From: Chitinophagaceae bacterium UBA1930 | GTDB lineage: Bacteria; Bacteroidota; Bacteroidia; Chitinophagales; Chitinophagaceae | Reading direction: 5' to 3' | Assembly: GCA_002337145.1 (NCBI GenBank) | Contig: DDFK01000001.1 | Span: forward strand, 1,638,733-1,702,732 | DNA length: 64,000 bases | Part shown: positions 32,571 to 40,944 of the stretch, in pieces | How positions within the stretch are numbered: the stretch's first letter is position 1 | Layout: every line of letters starts with the position of its first letter | Notes under the pieces: generated by a model | What the model saw: only the letters and a program-made list of their open reading frames with translations | The model's database searches: none | Told to the model about the DNA's origin: nothing | Translations under genes and position numbers: made by a program

Positions 32571-35414
32571 TCAATGTGCTTCCAGCCAGTTTTCGCCAAC
32601 GCCTACTTCTGCTTCTACAGGTACATTGTTTGGTAACAACAGGGCAGACTTCATATTCTCCAAAATCAATGGTTTCAATGTATCCAGTTCTTCGGGCACC
32701 GCATCAAACACCAACTCATCGTGCACCTGCAAAATCATCTTGCTTTGCAGTTGTTCTTTTTGTAATGCTGCATGAATTTTAATCATGGCCAGTTTAATCA
32801 TATCTGCAGCCGTGCCTTGTATAGGTGAGTTGATGGCATTTCGTTCCGCAAAGCCACGTACCGTAAAGTTGCTGGAGTTGATGTCTTTCAACCAACGCTT
32901 GCGTCCCATCAATGTTTCCACATAACCATGCTCCCTTGCATAGTTAATGGTATTGTCCATGTATTGTTGTATGCTGGCAAATTCACGTTTATAATTGTCA
33001 ATGATTTCTTTTGCTTCCGTTCTGCTGATGCCCAAATTGTCTGCCAAGCCAAATGCACCCTGGCCATAAATGATTCCAAAGTTTACGCTCTTGGCTTTGT
33101 AACGCATTTCTTTGGTTACATCCACATCTGCAATATTGTAAACCTTTGCAGCAGTTGCCGTATGGATGTCTTTGCCCAGGCGGAATGCTTCGCACATATT
33201 GGGGTCGCCGCTAATGGCAGCAACAATTCTTAATTCAATTTGTGAGTAATCGGCACTTACCAAAATCCTTCCTTTTTCTCTTGGCACAAATGCCTTGCGT
33301 ATTTCTTTTCCTCTTTCTGTTCTGATGGGGATGTTTTGTAGATTGGGGTTATTGCTGCTTAGCCTGCCCGTAACGGCTACGGCCTGAGCGTAGGATGTAT
33401 GCACACGGCCTGTTTTGCTGTTGATCATTAATGGCAGTGCATCTACATAAGTGGATTTCAATTTTGTCAGTTCCCTGAACACTAAAATATCTTCCACAAT
33501 CTGGTTCCCTTTTACTGCCAGCTTTTGCAGTACATCTTCACCTGTTTGGTACTGCCCTGTTTTTGTTTTTTTGGCTGATGGATCAAGCTGCATTTTTTCA
33601 AATAGTACTTCGCCCAATTGTTTTGGCGAGGCAAGGTTAAAGCGTACACCAGCCTGTTTGTACACATTTTCTTCTGCCTGTTTTGCTTCCACATCCAGGG
33701 CCTTGCTGTATTCTTTCAAAAAATTCTCATCTACTTTAATCCCTTCAAACTCCATTGCCATCAATACTTTCACTAAAGGGTTCTCTACTTCTGTAAATAC
33801 TTTTTCCACTTCTCGCTCCTTTAGCAAAGGGTTCAATGCGGTCTTTAGTTGCAGGGTAATATCAGCATCTTCGGCAGCATATTCCTTTACCTTTTCTACA
33901 TCCACATCACGCATGGTGCCTTGCGTCTTGCCTTTTTTACCAATCAATTCCTCAATATGTACGGGCTCGTATTGCAAAAACTGGGCACTCAAAAAATCCA
34001 TGCTGCGTTTGCCATCGGGTTCCACCACATAATGCACCAACATGGTATCGTAAATATTTCCCTTTAGTTCCATGCCGTACCATTTCAGTATCAGCATATC
34101 GTATTTTAAATTCTGGCCAACCCATGTCTTGCTGGCATCATCAAACAAAGGTTTAAAGCAAGCAAGAATCTTATTGGTTTCGTTCCTGTCTGCAGGGCAA
34201 GGCACATAATAGCCTTCGTGTTGTTTAAACGAGAAACTCAGTCCCACCAGTTCTGCTTCGTTTGCGTCAATGCCCGTTGTTTCGGTATCAAAAGAAATTT
34301 CGGTCAATGGTTGAAGCTGTGCAACCAGTTCCTTTATTTTTTCTTCGGTATCAACCAAGTAATAGTTGTGCGGTGTGTTGTTGATGTTCCTGTCAACCAT
34401 ATAACCTTTGTCAATATCTTCCGATGTTGGCAAGGCTGCTGGCAGGTTTGCTTTTTTGCTTTCTGTTTTCGGTGGTACTACGGCATTGCCAAACAGGTCT
34501 GTTTGCACGCCAACTGGTGCCTGTGTAAACACGTTAAAGTCTTCGCCCAAAATCCTTTTGCTCAATGTTTTAAATTCCAGTTCGGCAAATACATCTTTTA
34601 AGGCTTCTTTGTTCCATTCCTTCAGCTTAAAGTTCTCTTCATGAAATTCAACCGGCACTTTGGTTATAATGGTTGCCAGTCGCTTGCTCATGATGGCATC
34701 TTCTTTTCCTGCACGTACCTTTTCGCCTATTGAGCCTTTAATGCTATCGGCATTGGCTAATATATTTTCGAGGGAGCCGTATTCCTTTAGCAACTTGGCT
34801 GCTGTTTTTTCGCCAACCCCTTTAATGCCGGGAATATTGTCCACGGCATCGCCCATCAGTCCCAAAATATCAATTACCTGCTCCACACGTTCAATATCCC
34901 ATTTGGCACACACTTCTTTTGGCCCCATAATCTCTACATCGCCGCCTTGGTAGCCGGGTTTGTAAATGTTGATGCCTTCGCGTACCAACTGGCCATAGTC
35001 CTTATCGGGTGTTACCATAAAAACTTCGTAGCCCGCATCGTGTGCTTCCCATGCCAGCGTGCCTATTACATCATCGGCTTCGTAACCCTCCACACCTATT
35101 ATGGGAACGTTGAACCCTTCGATTATTTTTTTTATGTCGGGAATGGCCAGCAATAGGTCTTCGGGTGTTTCCTGGCGGTTGGCTTTATAGTCTGCAAAGT
35201 CTGCCTCCCTGATGGTTGACCCGCCAACATCAAAGCAAACGGCCATATGCGTTGGCTTTTGTTTGTTGATCAACTCAACCAATGTATTGGTAAAACCAAA
35301 CTGGGCATTGGTATTCTTTCCTTTGGATGTATTGCGTGGGCTGCGTATCAATGCATAGTATGCACGGAAAATGAGTGCATACGCATCGAGTAAAAAAAGT
35401 TTCTTTTCTTGCAT
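32571..35414 (-). CDS. polA: DNA polymerase I
   Basis: 947-aa full-length enzyme for Okazaki-fragment processing and repair. Residues 1-about 290 form the 5'-3' exonuclease (EADDVIGTLAWEA, MGDAVDNIPGIKGVGEKTAAKLL). The 3'-5' exonuclease is intact: Asp376/Glu378 in SFDTETTG, NLKYDMLIL and YAAEDADITLQL. The polymerase domain has motif A DYSQIELRIVAAISGD, motif B KSVNFGIIYGQGAFGLA and motif C VHDELVFD (897-904). Translation start and length agree with the family. Unusual only in having a divergent 3'-end relic downstream. Confidence 0.97.
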   Translation of the reverse strand: MQEKKLFLLDAYALIFRAYYALIRSPRNTSKGKNTNAQFGFTNTLVELINKQKPTHMAVCFDVGGSTIREADFADYKANRQETPEDLLLAIPDIKKIIEGFNVPIIGVEGYEADDVIGTLAWEAHDAGYEVFMVTPDKDYGQLVREGINIYKPGYQGGDVEIMGPKEVCAKWDIERVEQVIDILGLMGDAVDNIPGIKGVGEKTAAKLLKEYGSLENILANADSIKGSIGEKVRAGKEDAIMSKRLATIITKVPVEFHEENFKLKEWNKEALKDVFAELEFKTLSKRILGEDFNVFTQAPVGVQTDLFGNAVVPPKTESKKANLPAALPTSEDIDKGYMVDRNINNTPHNYYLVDTEEKIKELVAQLQPLTEISFDTETTGIDANEAELVGLSFSFKQHEGYYVPCPADRNETNKILACFKPLFDDASKTWVGQNLKYDMLILKWYGMELKGNIYDTMLVHYVVEPDGKRSMDFLSAQFLQYEPVHIEELIGKKGKTQGTMRDVDVEKVKEYAAEDADITLQLKTALNPLLKEREVEKVFTEVENPLVKVLMAMEFEGIKVDENFLKEYSKALDVEAKQAEENVYKQAGVRFNLASPKQLGEVLFEKMQLDPSAKKTKTGQYQTGEDVLQKLAVKGNQIVEDILVFRELTKLKSTYVDALPLMINSKTGRVHTSYAQAVAVTGRLSSNNPNLQNIPIRTERGKEIRKAFVPREKGRILVSADYSQIELRIVAAISGDPNMCEAFRLGKDIHTATAAKVYNIADVDVTKEMRYKAKSVNFGIIYGQGAFGLADNLGISRTEAKEIIDNYKREFASIQQYMDNTINYAREHGYVETLMGRKRWLKDINSSNFTVRGFAERNAINSPIQGTAADMIKLAMIKIHAALQKEQLQSKMILQVHDELVFDAVPEELDTLKPLILENMKSALLLPNNVPVEAEVGVGENWLEAH

Positions 35415-35470
35415 GGGGTAAATGTAGGCAAGAGTTTAAACGTTGACAAGTTGCAACTGGACTTTTATAA

Positions 35471-35502
35471 AAAAGGCCCTTCAAGTTTTTGAAGGGCCTT
35501 TT
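35471..35502 (-). terminator. Terminator of the amidohydrolase transcript
   Basis: A 14-bp perfect stem (AAAAGGCCCTTCAA / TTGAAGGGCCTTTT) with loop GTTT lies directly after the stop of the smaller amidohydrolase gene and before polA. Confidence 0.8.
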
Positions 35503-35504
35503 CA

Positions 35505-36854
35505 TTATTTGATATTGTACTTGTATTTGTACTTTTCGTATAGTTGTTTTTGTTTGTTGTCCAAACTTACATCCCTGCCCTGTATAAATGCCTGTGTTAT
35601 TTTACTGCTTTTCATGTCTAAAATATCACCATCGCTTATTACAATATTTGCATCTTTTCCTTTTTCCAATGAGCCGGTCATGGCATCAATGCCCAGCACT
35701 TTTGCTGCGTTTAAGGTAATGGCCGCCAAAGCCTGTTCTTTGGTTAGGCCGTAAGCTGCGGCTGTGCCTGCGTTGAACATGAGGTTGCGGCCACGGCTTT
35801 CTTCATGTGTGTCGGATATGGCAAACAGCACCCCGGCCTGTTGCAGTAAGAACGGTGTTTTGTAGGGCTGGTCCACATCATCGTCTTGTGTTAAAGGAAG
35901 GCTATGCATATCGTTCAAAATAACAGCCACATTGTTGTCTTTTAAATAGTCCGTTATTTTCCAGCTATCCGTGCCGCCAACAATCACTGTTTTAAACCCG
36001 AACTCTTTTGCCAATTCAACACCCACCTGTATTTCCTTTACTGTTTCTGCATGAACAAAAAATACCTGTTGCGGCCGCAGCACTTTTTTGATAACAGACC
36101 AGTTGGTATTTGGGTAGGCTTCCATTTCGTTAAAAAGCCCACGTACGGCTTCCAGTTTCAGGTTGGTATGTTCGGGTTTTGCTTCGGCATAATATGCTTT
36201 CGCTTCCCTAAAAAATTTACGCACGTTATCAATACGTTCCATTGCTGCCTTTAACGGGTCGGCAGCAGCATTGCCCAAACCACCAAAGCCACGGCCACGG
36301 CCGGCCGTAAGGTTGGGCACCCGAAAGTGGATGCCGTTATCCAACTTGTATGTTGCATCTTCCCAGTTCCAGGCATCCAGTTGCATTACAGACGATGAGC
36401 CGCTGATGATGCCACCCTGTGGAACAATATTGGCCAGCAGTATACCATTGCTGCGTAATGTGCCAATTACTTTTGAATCGGAATTGTAGGCAATGGCTGC
36501 ACGTACATTGGAGTTGATTTCGCCCAGTTCCCGCACATCGCTCATGGAGCGGGTGGAATTGATTTCGTTTAGGCCCAAATCCGTTTCGGGTGTTATCAGT
36601 CCTGGGTAAATATGTTTGCCTTTGCAGTCGATTACTTTTACATCAGCAATGGCTGCCGTTGGGCGAATGTCCAAAATTTTGCCGCCGCCAAAAACAATCA
36701 TCCCGTTTTCAATTACTTCTCCATTGCCAATATGTATGGTTGCGTTGGTTAACGCAATAACGCCAGATTGTGGTTTGGCGGGGTAAACCGTTTCCTGCGA
36801 TTTACCAATAAGGGTTATTGTAAGAAGTGCTATGCTTAAGAATATTTTTTTCAT
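35505..36854 (-). CDS. Exported amidohydrolase-like protein with altered metal site
   Basis: 449 aa; signal peptide about 1-19 (LTLIGKSQ). The chain has the composite amidohydrolase architecture: N-terminal beta-sandwich (VIALTNATIHIGNGEVIENGMIVFGGGKI), TIM-barrel, and C-terminal metal-dependent signature (ALAAITLNAAKVLGIDAMTGSLEKGKDANIVI). The usual HxH after 'PGLID' is replaced (GLITPETDLGL). A late SDTH is present. This suggests a lost or different catalytic metal centre. Start chosen at the ATG giving the signal peptide. It follows the larger amidohydrolase after 40 bp, and the two probably form an operon ending at the downstream terminator. Confidence 0.83.
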   Translation of the reverse strand: MKKIFLSIALLTITLIGKSQETVYPAKPQSGVIALTNATIHIGNGEVIENGMIVFGGGKILDIRPTAAIADVKVIDCKGKHIYPGLITPETDLGLNEINSTRSMSDVRELGEINSNVRAAIAYNSDSKVIGTLRSNGILLANIVPQGGIISGSSSVMQLDAWNWEDATYKLDNGIHFRVPNLTAGRGRGFGGLGNAAADPLKAAMERIDNVRKFFREAKAYYAEAKPEHTNLKLEAVRGLFNEMEAYPNTNWSVIKKVLRPQQVFFVHAETVKEIQVGVELAKEFGFKTVIVGGTDSWKITDYLKDNNVAVILNDMHSLPLTQDDDVDQPYKTPFLLQQAGVLFAISDTHEESRGRNLMFNAGTAAAYGLTKEQALAAITLNAAKVLGIDAMTGSLEKGKDANIVISDGDILDMKSSKITQAFIQGRDVSLDNKQKQLYEKYKYKYNIK

Positions 36855-36894
36855 GGTTTGTTTTTTTGAAGTCATCAATTTGTTGCAATGCATG

Positions 36895-39800
36895 TTAGTT
36901 GTCATCACGCTCAAGGATGCTTTTTTTATGGGCCCTGTCTTCTTCGCATTCGTTCAGTTCATCCAGCCTTGGTCTTGCCCTAACCATACCTGCAGCACCG
37001 CCCGGGCCCCGTTTTTCCATCAATAACTTTTGCACCAACCTTGCTTTTTCCGTAGCAATCTGTTTACGCAGCTCGGCATCTTTTTCCCTATCAAAATAGA
37101 TGGTGCCATCCACAATCGTGTACAACGATTTTGCATAAATGCTTAAAGGGTTATTGCTCCATAAAACAACATCGGCATCTTTGCCAACCTTGATACTACC
37201 AACCCTATCGGCCACGTGCAGCATGATTGCTGGATTGAGTGTTGCCATCTTCAATGCTTCTTCTTCGCTTACATCACCATACTTTACTGTTTTTGCGGCT
37301 TCTTGGTTTAAGCGGCGGGCCATTTCTGCATCATCGCTATTAATGGCAACAGTTAAACCCGTTTTTTGCATGATGGCAGCATTGTAGGCAATGGCATCCT
37401 GCACTTCCATTTTGTATGCCCACCAGTCGCTGAATGTTGAAACACCCATTACGCCATTGGCCTTCATTTTATCGGCCACTTTATACCCTTCCAGAATATG
37501 GGTGAAGGTGTTTACTTTGAAATTGAATTTCTCTGCTACTTTCATCAGCATGTTTATTTCGCTTTGCACGTAGCTATGGCAGGTAATGAATCTTTTTTTG
37601 TTGATGATTTCTAGTAGGGCATCAAGCTCCAGGTCCTTTCTTTTAGTGGCTCCCATTTTCTCATAATCAACAGCACGCTGAAACGCATCCACAAATACCT
37701 GCTCAACGCCCATACGTGTATCGGGAAATCGGTTGTTTGTTGTGGAGTAAGATCGTTTTACATTTTCGCCCAAAGCGAACTTTATAAAGCCGTCCCAATT
37801 GGCAAATTTCATTTCTTCTGGACCCTTGCCCCAACGCAACTTTAATAATTGTGTTTGACCGCCAATCGGGTTGCAGCTTCCATGCAGTATATGCGATGAT
37901 GTAACGCCACCACTTAGTTGACGATAAATATTGATGTCTTCGGGGTTGATGACATCGGCAATCCTGCATTCTGATGTTACGGCCTGTGTACATTCGTTAA
38001 TACCACCTGTTGCCGCAATATGGCTATGCTCATCAATAATACCGGCAGATAAATGTTTGCCTGTGCCATCAATAATTTTTGTTCCGCCACTTAGCCCTTT
38101 TCCGATAGCAGCAATTTTTCCATTCTTTAATAATACATCGGTGTTTTCAAGTTTTCCTTCTTTTTCGTTTGTCCAAACAGTAACGTTCTTAATTAAAATG
38201 TCTTCCTGTTTGGGTGCTTCCTTCCAGCCGTAACCATTAAATGGATACACTACATCTGCAGTGGTTGAAGGCTGGTTCCTTCTTGGGCCAGCAAGGCCAT
38301 TGCTACGACGGCTTGAATCGCTTACTGCTTTTACGCTATCGGCCGCAGGTAGTTCATTTTTGAAAACCATTTTCCAGGTGGCCACATCACCATTGGCCAG
38401 GTAGCCATTTCCTGTCCAGGCGTCGTTGCCAATGATACCGCTAAGGTTTGTTTGCCTGCCCATATCGGCACGGTTGCTCCAGTTTATTTTTACCAGCTTA
38501 TCGTTCAGGGTAAGTGTAATATTCGTAGCTGCAGTATCGCCCAGTAGTTTTAAAGCGGCAGTTGGTTTTTCAATGGTACCTTTTAAAACAGCTTCGTATG
38601 TTTTTGTTGTGCCTTTTGTGTTTATTGAAAACGTGTACACGCCCCTATAATCATTCCAGCCATCTTCTTTCACAACATATTTTTGGCCCTGTACCCAGTT
38701 CTGAAAAATAGATGCAGAGTCTTTAAAAATGTTGCTGTTGGTAATAAAAAAGTTGGCCAGTTTGCCTGCTTCCAAGCTTCCCAGTTTATCATACACATTC
38801 ATTAAGGTAGCCGGGGTTTTGGTCAAAGCCTCCAAAGCCATTTTTTCTGTGAGGCCATTCTGTATTGCCTTTCGCAGATTGGTTAAAAATTCGTTTGCAG
38901 TTGCCAGCCCAGCAGCCGTAAGGGTAAAATTGATTCCGGCTTTTTCTACCATGGCCGGTTGCGATGGGGCCATTTCCCAATGCTTCATATCGGCCAATGC
39001 CACAATCCTTGCATCATTGGGGTCTTCCACATCCATTGCTGCAGGAAAATTCAATGGTAAAATAAGTACAGCTTTGGTTGCTTTGATTTCGGCCAACCGT
39101 TGGTACACGTCATTGGTTGCTTTCAATACATAGTTCACACCAAACTCTTTGGCTATTTTATCGGCACGCAGTGCATTGTATTTATCGCCACCAATATCAA
39201 AAATCTGTGGCAGTGTTTGTATGTCGTTCCATGCCTGCAGGCTTAGATTTGTTCCTTCGGTTACAGGTTTTGTTTTGTACCATGCCGCATCCAGAAATGT
39301 TTGGCGTATCAAGGCTATGGAACCCATCAGGCTTCCTGGGTAATCTTGTGTTGAACTCCCTTTGCTGAAGGAATAGAATGCAGCAACTTTTTCTTTAACC
39401 AATTCAAAGTTTTCTTTTTGGTTGCCCAGTGTAACCAGGGCACCCGTACCTCTTGCAATACCATCCTGGTTATTGGTTACTACGGTGCCAAAACCAACGC
39501 TCCTTAATTCTTTTGCCTTTGCATCGTTGAGTTGAAAATTTTCAAAAGCATTTACATAAGGTTTTATAGCCTGGTTCCAACCATAGGCACCTGTGGTAGT
39601 GCTGCTAATTTGTGGGGCCCTATCAAAACCACCAAAGCCACGACCGCCAGCAGTTGTAGCTGTTTGCGGTACAACGCCGTAATCGCTATACAAGTCGATA
39701 AACGAAGGGTAAATGAACTTCCCTTTACAGTCTATCACAACGGCATCTTTGGGTACGGCTATGTTTACGCCCACAATTTTGCCTTGCTTAATTATCAGCG

Positions 39801-39963
39801 TGGCATTTTGTAAAGTAGTCTGTGCATCTTTAATAATAGTAGCATTGGTAAAGGCATAAGTACCCGAGCGTTCGTCGGTTGTGCCATTTACAGGAAAGGT
39901 TTCCTGGGCCTGCAATAGCGAAGCAAACAGCAGCCCCATTAAAAGGTGTGTGAGTTTTCTCAT
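36895..39963 (-). CDS. Large exported tandem amidohydrolase
   Basis: 1022 aa with signal peptide (about 1-20, LLQAQ). Two amidohydrolase units in one chain: about 35-430, whose HxH position reads IDLYSDYG (metal ligands lost), and about 585-985, which keeps HSH (646-648 in IIDEHSHIA), the later His in FITCHSYVQ and NTFTHILEGYK, and the Asp in AINSDDAEMARRL. Both units contain the C-terminal beta-signature (LGSLEAGKLANFFI; VGSIKVGKDADVVLWSNNP). Probably a periplasmic peptidase- or imidazolonepropionase-like hydrolase, substrate unknown. The smaller neighbour downstream is related and also degenerate, so one functional active site may serve a complex. Confidence 0.85.
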   Translation of the reverse strand: MRKLTHLLMGLLFASLLQAQETFPVNGTTDERSGTYAFTNATIIKDAQTTLQNATLIIKQGKIVGVNIAVPKDAVVIDCKGKFIYPSFIDLYSDYGVVPQTATTAGGRGFGGFDRAPQISSTTTGAYGWNQAIKPYVNAFENFQLNDAKAKELRSVGFGTVVTNNQDGIARGTGALVTLGNQKENFELVKEKVAAFYSFSKGSSTQDYPGSLMGSIALIRQTFLDAAWYKTKPVTEGTNLSLQAWNDIQTLPQIFDIGGDKYNALRADKIAKEFGVNYVLKATNDVYQRLAEIKATKAVLILPLNFPAAMDVEDPNDARIVALADMKHWEMAPSQPAMVEKAGINFTLTAAGLATANEFLTNLRKAIQNGLTEKMALEALTKTPATLMNVYDKLGSLEAGKLANFFITNSNIFKDSASIFQNWVQGQKYVVKEDGWNDYRGVYTFSINTKGTTKTYEAVLKGTIEKPTAALKLLGDTAATNITLTLNDKLVKINWSNRADMGRQTNLSGIIGNDAWTGNGYLANGDVATWKMVFKNELPAADSVKAVSDSSRRSNGLAGPRRNQPSTTADVVYPFNGYGWKEAPKQEDILIKNVTVWTNEKEGKLENTDVLLKNGKIAAIGKGLSGGTKIIDGTGKHLSAGIIDEHSHIAATGGINECTQAVTSECRIADVINPEDINIYRQLSGGVTSSHILHGSCNPIGGQTQLLKLRWGKGPEEMKFANWDGFIKFALGENVKRSYSTTNNRFPDTRMGVEQVFVDAFQRAVDYEKMGATKRKDLELDALLEIINKKRFITCHSYVQSEINMLMKVAEKFNFKVNTFTHILEGYKVADKMKANGVMGVSTFSDWWAYKMEVQDAIAYNAAIMQKTGLTVAINSDDAEMARRLNQEAAKTVKYGDVSEEEALKMATLNPAIMLHVADRVGSIKVGKDADVVLWSNNPLSIYAKSLYTIVDGTIYFDREKDAELRKQIATEKARLVQKLLMEKRGPGGAAGMVRARPRLDELNECEEDRAHKKSILERDDN

Positions 39964-40082
39964 GTGTAGTTTGGTTTGAAAAATAGGTAGCTATAAAGCT
40001 AAACATTTACGGCGAAGCATAAAACCATTCATCCCTTTTTTAGGCAAACGCCCGATTTGTTAAGGGCGAAAATTTTTATCTG

Positions 40083-40110
40083 TTGCGTTCGGCATCTACA
40101 CTTACTTTTG
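40083..40110 (+). promoter_or_regulatory. Candidate promoter of the ECF sigma/anti-sigma pair
   Basis: TTG at 40083-40085 and TACTTTTG at 40103-40110 fit the Bacteroidota -33/-7 pattern with a 17-bp spacer. The -7 box ends 4 bp before the sigma ATG, so the mRNA would be leaderless or nearly so. Confidence 0.4.
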
Positions 40111-40114
40111 AAAC

Positions 40115-40672
40115 ATGGCTAAAGCAGATGCCACAAGATGGGTTAAAAATTATGGTGATATGTTGTATCGCTATGCATTGCCGCGTGTAAGCGACGAGGC
40201 CTTGGCTAAAGACCTGGTGCAGGAAACCTTTTTAGCAGCATGGCGTAATGTTGAAAGTTATAAAGGCGAAGCCAGCGAAAAGAATTGGCTGTTTACCATT
40301 CTTAAGAATAAAATTATTGACCATTACCGAAAAGCATCTACGCGTTTAACGGATCAGTTGGACCCATTGACAAGTGGTCGTGATGGCTTTGAAGAAGACG
40401 GGCATTTTATGCAAAGTGCCAAACCGAATGATTGGGGTATTGATTACAACAGCAGTATAGAGAGCAAGGAGTTTTATGGTATATTGGAAAAATGCAAGGG
40501 TAAGCTGAAAGAAATTCAGAATGCTGTTTTTACCATGAAGTACATGGATGGTTTTGAGAGTGAAGAAATTTGTAAGGAGCTTGGCATAACAGCGTCAAAC
40601 TATTGGGTTTTGCTGCATAGGGCAAAAGTGCAACTACGTAATTGTTTAGAAAAAAACTGGTTTATAAAATAA
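40115..40672 (+). CDS. RNA polymerase ECF sigma factor
   Basis: 185-aa sigma-70 family factor: region 2 YALPRVSDEALAKDLVQETFLAAWRNVESYKGEASEKNWLFTILKNKIIDHYRK and region 4 MDGFESEEICKELGITASNYWVLLHRAKVQLRNCLE. A zinc-binding anti-sigma gene begins 4 bp after its stop. Stress or signal sensed is unknown. Confidence 0.93.
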   Translation: MAKADATRWVKNYGDMLYRYALPRVSDEALAKDLVQETFLAAWRNVESYKGEASEKNWLFTILKNKIIDHYRKASTRLTDQLDPLTSGRDGFEEDGHFMQSAKPNDWGIDYNSSIESKEFYGILEKCKGKLKEIQNAVFTMKYMDGFESEEICKELGITASNYWVLLHRAKVQLRNCLEKNWFIK

Positions 40673-40676
40673 ATGT

Positions 40677-40925
40677 ATGGGCAAAGTGTTTATTACTTGT
40701 AAGGAAGCAACAACTTTTATTTCTCAAAAGGAGGAAAGGAAGCTGTCGCTTTTGCAACGCTTTACACTTTGGACGCATTTGGCCATTTGCAGTGTATGCA
40801 AATTATTTGTAAAACAAAACAAGACCATTGTAAACAATATCAATGGCCTTGAAAAAAAACTGGATGCTTCGTTAAGTGAAAAGGAGAAGCAAGAAATGAT
40901 TGATAGATTGGAAGCCGTTTCTTAA
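40677..40925 (+). CDS. Small zinc-binding anti-sigma factor
   Basis: 82 aa with the ZAS signature His34-x3-Cys38-x2-Cys41 (WTHLAICSVCKLF). There is no transmembrane helix, so it is a soluble, possibly redox- or zinc-responsive anti-sigma factor. Directly coupled to the upstream sigma gene. Confidence 0.85.
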   Translation: MGKVFITCKEATTFISQKEERKLSLLQRFTLWTHLAICSVCKLFVKQNKTIVNNINGLEKKLDASLSEKEKQEMIDRLEAVS

Positions 40926-40944
40926 TGCTGTGAAACACATTATA

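Noticed and set aside
33451..34032. 193-codon plus-strand frame opposite polA
   Set aside because: Ser/Phe-rich antisense shadow of a highly conserved gene.
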